Part shown: piece by piece, positions 1 through 7,733 of the stretch
Position numbering within the stretch: position 1 is the first letter of the stretch
Layout: every line of letters starts with the position of its first letter
Source of the DNA: Ruegeria sp. AD91A
Lineage (GTDB): Bacteria > Pseudomonadota > Alphaproteobacteria > Rhodobacterales > Rhodobacteraceae
DNA length: 64,000 bases
Assembly: GCF_003443535.1 (NCBI RefSeq)
Contig: NZ_CP031946.1
Span: forward strand, 1,426,001 to 1,490,000
Direction of reading: 5' to 3'
Position numbers and translations under genes: made by a program
The notes under the pieces: model-generated
What the model saw: only the letters and a program-made list of their open reading frames with translations
Database searches by the model: none
Told to the model about the DNA's origin: nothing

Positions 1-474
1 GGCCGCGGACCAATGGCCCAGCTCGGCCTTGTGCGTTCCGCTGTCGTCACCACGAGATGCAAACGGAACTTCCGCCTCGGCGATTCTTGAGAGCGCGCCC
101 AACACATCGGTGCCGCCGCGAATTCCAGCAGGGTCAGACTTGGGGCCTATCAGAACGAAATCATTATACATCAGATCCTTCCGCTCCACGCCCCAACTGT
201 CAGCAACGAACTTCTCCTCGGCCGGTTTGGAGTGAACCAAAAGAACATCCCCGTCCCCGTTGATGGCGTTGCGAATGGCCTGACCGGTGCCCACTGCCAC
301 AACACGGACATCGATACCTGATTCGGCTTCGAACCACGGCAGGATGTAATCCAACAGTCCCGAGTTCTGCGTTGACGTTGTCGACTGCACCACAATAAAT
401 GGTTCTTCTGCTGAAACCGCGCTGGTCAACAGGCCCAAAGCTATCACCGCTGCCCGAATTGGTTTCCGGAACAT
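1..474 (-). CDS. tupA: Tungstate ABC transporter substrate-binding protein, C-terminus outside window
   Basis: Periplasmic binding protein that would deliver tungstate to the TupBC transporter. The visible 158 residues begin with a signal peptide (MFRKPIRAAVIALGLLTSAV, cleavage near SAE) followed by VQSTTSTQNSGLL, the TST anion-binding segment typical of TupA/WtpA/ModA-like proteins. Later comes SRGDDSGTHKAELGHW, another conserved ligand-site stretch of TupA. The ATG at 474 has an AGAGGA-type ribosome site just upstream. It lies 22 nt downstream of the ATPase gene on the same strand, so the order is permease, ATPase, binding protein. The gene runs off the left edge, so the 3' end is unseen. 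Tungstate is preferred over molybdate because of the TupA-type motifs and the compact tupBCA layout. Confidence 0.88.
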   Translation of the reverse strand, partial: MFRKPIRAAVIALGLLTSAVSAEEPFIVVQSTTSTQNSGLLDYILPWFEAESGIDVRVVAVGTGQAIRNAINGDGDVLLVHSKPAEEKFVADSWGVERKDLMYNDFVLIGPKSDPAGIRGGTDVLGALSRIAEAEVPFASRGDDSGTHKAELGHWSAA

Positions 475-496
475 CACACTCTCCTCTTTCTCTTTT

Positions 497-1231
497 TCAG
501 GTAACCAATCCGCCCGCCAAATAGCGGCGCGACGCATCGCTTTCGGGAGAATCCAAAACCTGTTTTGCCGCACCGTGTTCCACGACATGTCCGCCCTGCA
601 TCATGACCACGTCCGAGGCCAAACGGCGTGCCTGACCGATATCATGCGTCACCATCACGATCCGCACAGCCCGAGCCGAAGCCCGTAATATCATTCGTTC
701 AATCATCTGGGTCGCGCTTGGATCCAGTGCGCTGGTGGGCTCGTCCAGAAACAAAGTCTCGGGGCTCAATGCCAGCGCCCGTAGAATCGCCAACCGCTGC
801 GCCTCCCCTCCGGACAATGATCGCGCGGGTTGTCTGGCCTTGCCGTCCAGCCCGCCTTCGGTCAGCAATTCGGCGATGCGGGCCTTTCGTGCCGTTCGCC
901 CCATGCCTTGACGCTTTAGAACGAAGTCAAGGTTTGCCGCAACTGATCGACGCAGCAGAACCGGTTTCTGAAACACCATGGCCTGGCGGGCTTTTTGTGC
1001 CGCGCCAAGCGGTTTTCCATCCTGGACGACCTGCCCCCGATCCGGAGTGATCAGCCCGTGCAGACAGCGCAGCAACAGGCTTTTGCCTGCACCGTTGGGG
1101 CCAAGGATCAAGGTTGGCCCCGGCCCATCCAATACCAATGACGAGACGTCCAACAACGCCTTGCCACTACTGCGGATTTGCAGGTTCTCGACCTTCAGGC
1201 AATTCACCATGTCGCATAGCAGGTCACGCAT
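497..1231 (-). CDS. tupC: Tungstate ABC transporter ATPase
   Basis: ATP-hydrolysing subunit of the tungstate importer, 244 aa, on the cytoplasmic face of the membrane. Visible motifs are Walker A GPNGAGKS, signature LSGGEAQR, Walker B ETLFLDEP followed by TSALDP, and the switch histidine in MVTHD. The length fits the short Tup-type ATPases, which lack the C-terminal TOBE regulatory domain found in ModC. The ATG at 1231 overlaps the end of the permease gene by 8 nt (ATGCGTGA), which suggests translational coupling; a second Met eight codons later is possible. Substrate assignment rests on the neighbouring binding protein. Confidence 0.87.
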   Translation of the reverse strand: MRDLLCDMVNCLKVENLQIRSSGKALLDVSSLVLDGPGPTLILGPNGAGKSLLLRCLHGLITPDRGQVVQDGKPLGAAQKARQAMVFQKPVLLRRSVAANLDFVLKRQGMGRTARKARIAELLTEGGLDGKARQPARSLSGGEAQRLAILRALALSPETLFLDEPTSALDPSATQMIERMILRASARAVRIVMVTHDIGQARRLASDVVMMQGGHVVEHGAAKQVLDSPESDASRRYLAGGLVT

Positions 1232-1958
1232 GGCGCACCCCCTCCTGTTCGGCCCGCAGGCTGACCGCGCTCACCATCGCGTTCACGGCCACCGCTATCC
1301 CGATCAGGATTGCCCCCAAGGCCAGTGCCAGCGCCAGATTTCCCTTCGAGGTTTCCAGCGCGATGGTTGTGGTCATCACGCGCGTAACATGGTTGATGTT
1401 GCCGCCCACAATGATCACCGCGCCCACCTCGGCAATGGCGCGCCCAAACCCCGCAAGCAAGGCCGTGACCAATGCCAGCCGTGCATCCCACAGCAGCACA
1501 GGTACCGATGCAAGCCGTGACACGCCCAGTGATCGCAACTGTTCAGAGTACTCCTCGGCCAGCATTTCAACCACCTGTCGGGTCAGCGCGGCAACAATAG
1601 GAGTGACCAACACGACCTGAGCGATGATCATGGCCGTCGGGGTATACAAAAGCTCGAGCACACCCAGCGGGCCAGAACGGGACAGCATCAGATAGACCAG
1701 CAACCCCACAACCACGGGTGGGAACCCCATCAAGGCGTTCATCAGAACGATCAGCATCCGCCGTCCCGGAAACCGGGCCACAGCCAAAGAAGCACCGACA
1801 GGCATGCCAATCAGGGCAGAAATCAAAACCGCAAACACGGATACTTTAAGGGACAACAGCACAATCGCCCAAAGCTCTGAGTCTCCCTCAAAGATCAGAG
1901 CGATCGCAGAACTGAATTCTGATGCAAATCCCTGCATTTTTTTCCACTTTTTCTGCAT
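1224..1958 (-). CDS. tupB: Tungstate ABC transporter permease
   Basis: Inner-membrane permease with several hydrophobic helices and the EAA-type loop that docks the ATPase (GFGRAIAEVGAVIIVGG). Length and the early GMPVGASLAVARF segment match TupB/WtpB/ModB-type permeases. It is the first gene of the tupBCA unit. The start is uncertain: a TTG at 1988, an ATG at 1958 and an ATG at 1937 are all in frame, and none has a strong ribosome site. The ATG at 1958 is chosen as the first ATG and gives 244 aa. A rho-independent terminator at 2041-2068 on the same strand separates it from the upstream pyrimidine operon, so a promoter should lie in roughly 1959-2040. Confidence 0.83.
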   Translation of the reverse strand: MQKKWKKMQGFASEFSSAIALIFEGDSELWAIVLLSLKVSVFAVLISALIGMPVGASLAVARFPGRRMLIVLMNALMGFPPVVVGLLVYLMLSRSGPLGVLELLYTPTAMIIAQVVLVTPIVAALTRQVVEMLAEEYSEQLRSLGVSRLASVPVLLWDARLALVTALLAGFGRAIAEVGAVIIVGGNINHVTRVMTTTIALETSKGNLALALALGAILIGIAVAVNAMVSAVSLRAEQEGVRHA

Positions 1959-2040
1959 TCCGTACGAAATGCGCTCTTTTACAAGCAAATACTACTCTGT
2001 TTTTGGTTTGAGTACAGACACATATCCGGCATTCTAAATG

Positions 2041-2068
2041 AAAAACGCGGCCCCGATTGGGACCGCGT
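2041..2068 (-). terminator. Rho-independent terminator of the pyrimidine transport operon
   Basis: Read on the minus strand there is a 10-bp stem ACGCGGTCCC / GGGGCCGCGT (one G-T pair) with the loop AATC, followed by TTTTT. It lies 27 nt beyond the stop codon of the binding-protein gene ending at 2095 and before tupB, so it closes the operon running from 8989 to 2095. Confidence 0.85.
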
Positions 2069-2094
2069 CTCAATTCGTGAATAGAGGGCAGAAG

Positions 2095-3084
2095 TTAATT
2101 CAGCGCAGCTTCGGTGATCTGATGCGTCCAAGCCCCTTCGGGCTTTTTGGTGATAACCGGATCGGACCCGCCTGCCAGCAGAGTGTTGACAGTGCGGTCG
2201 AAATCAGCCGGGTCCAGCGCTCCGTTCGACCCTGCGGTCAACTTGGCGATCTCACCCATCATACGCTTTTGGTGTTCTTCCGTCTGGGCACCGGTTGCAT
2301 CGTTTTCCAAAACGATTTCCGCCGCTTCGTCAGGATTCTCCTCCGCATATTTCCAACCCTTCATCGACGCGCGAACGAACCGCTCCATCTTGCCAGTGAA
2401 GGCCGCATCGCTCAGGTTCTCTTCCAGAACGTAAAGACCATCTTCCAGCGTCGCCACGCCCTGGTCTTCGTACTTGAAGGTCACCAGTTCATCCGGGCCG
2501 ACACCGGCATCAATGACCTGCCAGTATTCATTGTAGGTCATGGTGCTGATGCAATCCGCCTGACGCTGAAGCAACGGGTCCACGTTAAAGCCCTGCTTCA
2601 GAACTTCCACGCCGTTTTCGCCTTTGCCATCAGTGCTGATGCCCAACTGGCTCATCCAGCTCATGAACGGAAACTCGTTGCCAAAGAACCAGACACCCAG
2701 CGTGCGGTTCTTGAGGTCCTCGGGCGACGAGATCCCGGCGTCTTTCCAGCAGGTCAGCATCATGCCAGAGCTTTTGAACGGTTGAGCGATGTTCACCAGC
2801 GGCAGCCCTTTTTCACGAGCAGCAAGCGCGGCGGGCATCCATTCGACGGTGACATCAGCGCCACCGCCTGCAATCACTTGCGTCGGAGCGATGTCAGGTC
2901 CGCCGGGAAGAATGGTGACGTCCAACCCCTCTTCTTCGTAAAAGCCCTTGTCCTTGGCAACGTAGTAGCCCGCGAATTGTGCTTGCGTGACCCATTTCAG
3001 TTGCAATGTCACTTCGTCCGCAGCCAGCGCCGCACTGGCTGCCAGACCAAAGGCGGCAACCGCCCCGCTGAGTAGCTTGTTCAT
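2095..3084 (-). CDS. ABC transporter substrate-binding protein, NMT1/THI5-like (probable pyrimidine transport)
   Basis: Periplasmic binding protein of 329 aa for a small nitrogenous compound. The N-terminus MNKLLSGAVAAFGLAASAAL is a clear signal peptide ending at ALA-AD. It is followed by VTLQLKWVTQAQFAGYYVAK, the characteristic opening of NMT1/THI5/SsuA-like proteins, and by GLDVTILPGG. The ATG at 3084 is chosen over an upstream Met because AGGAG sits 7 nt before it. It is the last gene of an operon with two permeases, an ATPase, dihydropyrimidinase and an N-carbamoyl hydrolase. A pyrimidine base, dihydropyrimidine or N-carbamoyl-beta-amino acid is therefore the likely cargo by context; the family also contains thiamine-precursor and sulfonate binders. 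Confidence 0.85.
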   Translation of the reverse strand: MNKLLSGAVAAFGLAASAALAADEVTLQLKWVTQAQFAGYYVAKDKGFYEEEGLDVTILPGGPDIAPTQVIAGGGADVTVEWMPAALAAREKGLPLVNIAQPFKSSGMMLTCWKDAGISSPEDLKNRTLGVWFFGNEFPFMSWMSQLGISTDGKGENGVEVLKQGFNVDPLLQRQADCISTMTYNEYWQVIDAGVGPDELVTFKYEDQGVATLEDGLYVLEENLSDAAFTGKMERFVRASMKGWKYAEENPDEAAEIVLENDATGAQTEEHQKRMMGEIAKLTAGSNGALDPADFDRTVNTLLAGGSDPVITKKPEGAWTHQITEAALN

Positions 3085-3143
3085 CTTCAATTCTCCTAGT
3101 TGCTTGTTGTGCCCCAATTTCGGGGTCTGTTGATTTCCTTGTT

Positions 3144-3989
3144 TTATCCGCGCTGTGACGGGTGCCAGAAGGTCACCACTTTTTCGATCCCCGCCACCAG
3201 ACCATAAAAAGCTGTACCTGCGAGTGCCGCAACAACGATTTCGGCCCAGACCATGTCTAATGACAGTTGCCCGACGCTGGTAGATATCCGGAACCCCATA
3301 CCAAGTGTCGGTGAACCGAAGAACTCAGCCACGATAGCGCCGATCAGCGCCAAAGTGGTGGAAATCTTCAGCCCGTTGAAAATGAAGGGCATCGCCGCAG
3401 GCAGTCGCAACTTCAAAAAGCTCTGCCAATAGGTTGCGGCATAAGTCTCCATCAGGTCGCGCTGCATCGAGGTGGCCTCACGCAGCCCGGCCACGGTGTT
3501 CACGAGCATCGGAAAGAACACCATCACAACCACTACCGCCGCTTTGGAATGCCAGTCAAACCCGAACCACATCACCAGAATGGGGGCGGTCCCGACAATC
3601 GGCAGGGCAGCCACGAAATTGCCGACCGGCAACAGGCCCAGACGCAGGAAATCCCAGCGATCCACCGCAATCGCCATCAGAAAGGCCGCAAAGCACCCGA
3701 TTACATAGCCGCTTAACGCGCCCTTGATGATGGTCTGCACAAAGTCAGCCCACAGGATCGGAAGGCTGTCCGCAAACCGCACCGCAATCACCGATGGCGC
3801 TGGCAGGATGACCAGTGGAACCTCAAGGCCGCGCACCAAAAGTTCCCAGATCCCGATGACAGTCAGCCCAAAGATCAAGGGGGCCAGATACCGCACCATT
3901 CGGGTATCGGCGTAAGGCCCACTGGCCAACCGACTGTTCAACCACCAGCCAAAAAGCCAAAGCAGGATAGCACAGAAAACCAGCATCAT
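3144..3989 (-). CDS. ABC transporter permease (probable pyrimidine transport, second permease)
   Basis: Inner-membrane permease of 281 aa in the BPD_transp_1 (SsuC/TauC-like) family. It has about six hydrophobic segments and a docking-loop region around LMETYAATYWQSFLKLRLPA and AIVAEFFGSPTLGMGF. The start ATG overlaps the stop of the preceding permease gene as ATGA (3986-3989). It pairs with the other permease to form an apparent heterodimer, which is usual for reductive-pyrimidine transport operons in alphaproteobacteria. Substrate is inferred only from its neighbours. Confidence 0.86.
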   Translation of the reverse strand: MMLVFCAILLWLFGWWLNSRLASGPYADTRMVRYLAPLIFGLTVIGIWELLVRGLEVPLVILPAPSVIAVRFADSLPILWADFVQTIIKGALSGYVIGCFAAFLMAIAVDRWDFLRLGLLPVGNFVAALPIVGTAPILVMWFGFDWHSKAAVVVVMVFFPMLVNTVAGLREATSMQRDLMETYAATYWQSFLKLRLPAAMPFIFNGLKISTTLALIGAIVAEFFGSPTLGMGFRISTSVGQLSLDMVWAEIVVAALAGTAFYGLVAGIEKVVTFWHPSQRG

Positions 3990-4903
3990 TGCGCCATCCC
4001 CATCCGTTTCAGTACGGCCCGTTCAATCAGCCCCAGCAGCCCGACCAGGCACGCCGCCAGAATGGCTGCAGCAAACAGGGCCGACCAGATCTGTACCGTT
4101 TGCCCGTAATAGCTGCCGGCAAGCAACCGCGCGCCCAGACCTGCGACGGCGCCTGTCGGAAGCTCACCAACAATGGCACCGACCAGCGATGCAGCGATCC
4201 CAATCTTGAGCGACGTGAACAGATACGGCATCGACGCAGGCAATTGCAGCTTCCAGAAACCCTGAGACCGGCTTGCGTTATACGTCCGCAACAAGTCCAG
4301 TTGCATCGCATCAGGACTGCGCAATCCTTTGACCATGCCAACAACAACCGGGAAGAAACTCAGATAGGCCGATATGATCGCCTTGGGAATGATCCCTTGA
4401 ATACCAATGGAGTACAGAACAACAATGATCATCGGCGCAAGCGCGATGATCGGAATAGTCTGACTCACAATCGCCCAGGGCATGACCGACAAATCCATCA
4501 CGCGGCTATGCACGATCCCGACTGCGAGCAGAATGCCCAGCCCGGTGCCAATCGCAAATCCCAGCATCGTAGCACTCAGCGTGACCCAGCCGTGATAGAT
4601 CAGCGACCGTTTCGAGGTGATCTTTTTCTGGACCGTCGTCTCCCACATCTCGATGGCGACCTGATGCGGGGCCGGCAGTCGAGGCCTGTCCTGTTCCCAC
4701 GTGGCCGGGATGGCGAAGGCGTTGTTCAAAACAAGACCAACCTCGGACATGTCACGCCGGTCCTTGGCGGATGGCGGCTGCACCACGGCCCCCGCACGTT
4801 CCTGTTCGGTCAACACGCCCTTTATGTTCATCGGAATGCAGGCCACGTACCAGAACAGAACAATTGCGGCGACGACGGTGAATACGGCAATGACCTGCTT
4901 CAT
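3986..4903 (-). CDS. ABC transporter permease (probable pyrimidine transport, first permease)
   Basis: Inner-membrane permease of 305 aa, SsuC/TauC-like, with an N-terminal membrane anchor (MKQVIAVFTVVAAIVLFWYV), a periplasmic segment and five further hydrophobic helices. The docking loop is near LLRTYNASRSQGFWKLQLPA and AIVGELPTGAVAGLGARLL. The ATG at 4903 overlaps the stop of the GNAT gene as ATGA and has GGAG 8 nt upstream. A GTG at 4912 is in frame but less well placed. Tight overlaps on both sides indicate one transcript with coupled translation. Confidence 0.86.
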   Translation of the reverse strand: MKQVIAVFTVVAAIVLFWYVACIPMNIKGVLTEQERAGAVVQPPSAKDRRDMSEVGLVLNNAFAIPATWEQDRPRLPAPHQVAIEMWETTVQKKITSKRSLIYHGWVTLSATMLGFAIGTGLGILLAVGIVHSRVMDLSVMPWAIVSQTIPIIALAPMIIVVLYSIGIQGIIPKAIISAYLSFFPVVVGMVKGLRSPDAMQLDLLRTYNASRSQGFWKLQLPASMPYLFTSLKIGIAASLVGAIVGELPTGAVAGLGARLLAGSYYGQTVQIWSALFAAAILAACLVGLLGLIERAVLKRMGMAQ

Positions 4904-5343
4904 GCACGCCACTCCATCCTATAGACAGGCACGGTATCCGGCGGCACGGGGGGCTCTTCGGCCGTCACTTCGAACCCTTCGCGGCGATAAAAGCGTTGCG
5001 CCGATGTATTGGGCCGGTGCGTCGTCAGACAGAGAAAATCGCGGCCCTCTTTTGCTTTGTCGACAAAGCGCTTGCCGATACCCTGTCCCCTCCGGCCGCA
5101 ATACAGCGCACCGATTTTGTTCTGTGCCGGGTCCACTGACATGTAGCAATCGACCGGATCACCGGCGACCCACATTTCACGGTCGTCGAATGCGTCGCTG
5201 ATCAGTTTCGCCAGCTCTTCTACCGGCAGTTCATCGGGCATCCAGTCTGTTTGCGTGACCCAGTCATGAACAACCCTGGCGCAGGCTGGCACATCACCTG
5301 GAGCCGCGCGCCGGATCCTATCCGCATTCAGCTTAGTCGTCAT
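4900..5343 (-). CDS. GNAT-family acetyltransferase inside the pyrimidine transport operon
   Basis: Predicted acetyl-CoA-dependent N-acetyltransferase of 147 aa. The acetyl-CoA loop GRRGQGIGKRFVDKAK is the Q/R-x-x-G-x-G/A motif A, and THRPNTSAQRFYRREGFEVT is motif B, both in the expected order. The ATG at 5343 starts inside the end of the ATPase gene (11-nt overlap), and its stop overlaps the next permease start as ATGA. An ATG much further upstream is possible but lies entirely inside the ATPase gene. Its position between transporter genes suggests it modifies a pathway amine such as beta-alanine or 3-aminoisobutyrate, but the substrate is unknown. Confidence 0.8.
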   Translation of the reverse strand: MTTKLNADRIRRAAPGDVPACARVVHDWVTQTDWMPDELPVEELAKLISDAFDDREMWVAGDPVDCYMSVDPAQNKIGALYCGRRGQGIGKRFVDKAKEGRDFLCLTTHRPNTSAQRFYRREGFEVTAEEPPVPPDTVPVYRMEWRA

Positions 5344-6130
5344 TGGAATGCCCACCCCGCAAACCTTCCCGGACGCGATGCGCGACCTCAATGAACTCCG
5401 GAGTGTCACGAATATCCAGCGGCCGCTCCTTGGGCAACGGGCTGTCAATCACATCAGCAATCCGCCCAGGCCGCGGGCTCATCACCACGATCTTTGTGCT
5501 CAGGTAAACCGCCTCGGGAATGGAGTGTGTCACGAATCCGATCGTCTTTTCCGTCCGCGCCCAGAGCTCAAGAAGCTGCTCGTTCAGGTGGTCCCGCACG
5601 ATCTCATCCAGCGCCCCGAACGGCTCGTCCATCAGCAGGATATCCGCATCGAAGGCAAGGGCACGCGCGATACTGGCCCTCTGCTGCATCCCGCCCGACA
5701 ACTGCCAGGGAAACTTGCCGCCAAACCCTTCCAGATCAACAAGTTCCAGTACCCTCTTCACCTGCTCATCCTGTTCGACAGCGGTGAATCCCATTATCTC
5801 AAGAGGCAGTTTTATGTTCTTGGCAATTGTGCGCCAGGGATAAAGGCCCGCAGCCTGAAAGACATACCCGTACGCCCGGTTTCGACGCGCCTCATCGGGG
5901 GTCATGCCATTGACGGTCAGCGTCCCGCCCGTAGGTATCTCAAGGGCTGCGATGCAGCGCAGAAAGGTGGTTTTGCCACAACCGGACGGACCGATGAAAC
6001 TGACGAAATCGCCCTTTTCAATTGTCAGGTTCACGTCCTTGAGGGCGTGTACTGGCCCATCGTTGGTCTGGAATGTCAGGTCTAGCTGCCTTGCCTCGAT
6101 GACGGGCCGGGTCGTGCTTTCAGTGTTCAT
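5333..6130 (-). CDS. ABC transporter ATPase (probable pyrimidine transport)
   Basis: ATPase of 265 aa, SsuB/TauB class. Motifs are Walker A GPSGCGKTT, signature LSGGMQQR, Walker B ILLMDEP followed by FGALD, and switch histidine in THSIPEA. The ATG at 6130 follows AAGGCAATAAA; an in-frame Met 21 codons earlier lacks a ribosome site and would run into the end of the dihydropyrimidinase gene. The gene is 55 nt downstream of dihydropyrimidinase, linking transport and catabolism in one operon. Confidence 0.87.
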   Translation of the reverse strand: MNTESTTRPVIEARQLDLTFQTNDGPVHALKDVNLTIEKGDFVSFIGPSGCGKTTFLRCIAALEIPTGGTLTVNGMTPDEARRNRAYGYVFQAAGLYPWRTIAKNIKLPLEIMGFTAVEQDEQVKRVLELVDLEGFGGKFPWQLSGGMQQRASIARALAFDADILLMDEPFGALDEIVRDHLNEQLLELWARTEKTIGFVTHSIPEAVYLSTKIVVMSPRPGRIADVIDSPLPKERPLDIRDTPEFIEVAHRVREGLRGGHSNDD

Positions 6131-6185
6131 TTTATTGCCTTGAGAAGAGTGGTGCCAGGGCCGCCTGCAAGGCCGCCCTAACTGA

Positions 6186-7640
6186 TCAAACACCGGTCGC
6201 CGGAATTCCCGTCCGCTCGACAGGCCTTGGGGCCGTCAGTTCTTTCCAGGTGCTCAGCGCCTTGTTGACGGTAGTGTTCGCCTCGCGCGCGACAAAGTCC
6301 CCATGACCTTCCTGCGTGCGGATTTCACCGTCATGCACCGCCACCTGTCCCCGAGTCAGGGTAAAGCGTGGCAGACCTTTGACCTCCTTGCCCTCAAACA
6401 CGTTGTAGTCAATCGAGGATTGCTGGGAACCGGCACTGATCGTTTTGGATTTCTCAGGATCCCAAACGACAAGATCAGCATCTGCACCTACCAGAACTGC
6501 GCCCTTTTTAGGATAGCAATTCAAAATCTTGGCAATGTTTGTTGAAGTAACAGCTACGAATTCATTCGGCGTCAGGCGCCCTGTGTTGACCCCATGCGTC
6601 CACAGCATCGGCATCCGATCTTCCAGCCCGCCGGTGCCGTTCGGGATCTTGGTGAAATCCCCAACGCCAAAGCGTTTCTGTTCGGTTGTGAAGGCGCAAT
6701 GATCGGTTGCAACCACGCTCAACGTTCCGGATTGCAGGCCGTTCCACAGACTGTCCTGATGCTGTTTGTTCCGGAACGGAGGGCTCATGACCCGTCGCGC
6801 CGCGTGGTCCCAATCCTGATTGAAGTATTCACTTTCGTCCAATGTCAGGTGCTGGATCAGGGGCTCTCCCCACACTCGCTTACCCTGCATTTTCGCCCGG
6901 CGGATAGCTTCATGCGCCTCTTCACACGAGGTGTGTACAACGTAAAGCGGCACACCCGCCATGTCCGCAATCATGATCGCCCGGTTGGTGGCTTCACCTT
7001 CCACCTGCGGCGGGCGCGAATACGCATGTGCTTCGGGGCCGGTGTTCCCTTCGGCAAGCAGCTTGGCACTCAGTTCTGCCACCACATCCCCGTTCTCGGC
7101 ATGAACCAGGGCAGTACCGCCAAGCTCCGCAAGACGCTTGAACGAGGCGAACAGCTCATCATCATTCACCATCAGCGCACCCTTGTAGGCCATGAAATGT
7201 TTGAAGGTGTTGATACCGCGCGTCTCGATCACGGTTTTGATGTCGTCGAACACCTGTTCTCCCCACCAGGTCACCGCCATGTGGAACGAATAGTCACAAT
7301 TCGCCCGTGTCGACTTGTTGTCCCAACGTTTCAGTGCATCCAGCAGGCTTTCACCAGGGTTGGGAAGAGCAAAATCGACAACCATCGTCGTACCGCCGGC
7401 CAAGGCCGCCCGCGTCCCGCTTTCAAAGTCATCGCTGGAATAAGTGCCCATGAACGGCATTTCGAGATGGGTATGGGGATCAATCCCGCCCGGCATCACA
7501 AAACAGCCGGTTGCGTCCAGCTCCTTATCCCCCGTCAGGTTCATACCGATTTCGGTGATCACGCCACCGTCGACCAATACGTCCGCCTTGTAAGTCAGGT
7601 CCGCAGTGACAACGGTTCCGTTTTTGATAACAGTACTCAT
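6186..7640 (-). CDS. hydA: Dihydropyrimidinase
   Basis: Hydrolyses 5,6-dihydrouracil or dihydrothymine to the N-carbamoyl-beta-amino acid, the second step of reductive pyrimidine catabolism. It is 484 aa, normal for the family. The binuclear zinc site is visible: GGIDPHTHLEMPF carries the HxH pair, TFKHFMAYKGAL carries the lysine that becomes carboxylated, VHAENGD and YVVHTSCEEA supply further histidines, and ATDHCAF supplies the aspartate. The ATG at 7640 has GGAG 6 nt upstream; the longer reading frame would run through the hairpin repeat at 7684-7733. It sits between the N-carbamoyl hydrolase and the transporter ATPase. L-hydantoinase activity is the main alternative, but preAT nearby favours dihydropyrimidinase. 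Confidence 0.92.
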   Translation of the reverse strand: MSTVIKNGTVVTADLTYKADVLVDGGVITEIGMNLTGDKELDATGCFVMPGGIDPHTHLEMPFMGTYSSDDFESGTRAALAGGTTMVVDFALPNPGESLLDALKRWDNKSTRANCDYSFHMAVTWWGEQVFDDIKTVIETRGINTFKHFMAYKGALMVNDDELFASFKRLAELGGTALVHAENGDVVAELSAKLLAEGNTGPEAHAYSRPPQVEGEATNRAIMIADMAGVPLYVVHTSCEEAHEAIRRAKMQGKRVWGEPLIQHLTLDESEYFNQDWDHAARRVMSPPFRNKQHQDSLWNGLQSGTLSVVATDHCAFTTEQKRFGVGDFTKIPNGTGGLEDRMPMLWTHGVNTGRLTPNEFVAVTSTNIAKILNCYPKKGAVLVGADADLVVWDPEKSKTISAGSQQSSIDYNVFEGKEVKGLPRFTLTRGQVAVHDGEIRTQEGHGDFVAREANTTVNKALSTWKELTAPRPVERTGIPATGV

Positions 7641-7683
7641 TTTGAACTCCCTGATGCGGTCTACGCCGCTTGCTTCATCTGGC

Positions 7684-7733
7684 CAAAAATATCCCGGGGG
7701 AGTCGCCCTCGGGGCGACGGGGGCAGCGCCCCC
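7684..7733. repeat. REP-like double-hairpin intergenic repeat
   Basis: Between the hydrolase stop and hydA there are two adjacent GC-only hairpins: GTCGCCC-TCG-GGGCGAC at 7702-7718 and GGGGGC-AGC-GCCCCC at 7719-7733, next to ATATCCCGGGGG. The layout resembles the palindromic intergenic elements that recur in Rhodobacterales genomes near stop codons; that comparison is from memory. Only one copy was noticed in this window. It may act as an mRNA stabiliser or attenuator between the two genes. Confidence 0.6.

Noticed and set aside
2038..3075. Long plus-strand reading frame opposite the substrate-binding protein gene
   Set aside because: It mirrors the clear signal-peptide-bearing gene on the minus strand, has no ribosome site, and its protein has no family features.
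3989..4924. 311-codon plus-strand frame opposite the permease genes
   Set aside because: Overlaps a well-supported minus-strand permease with coupled start and stop, and is Arg/Gln/Asn-rich without any motif.
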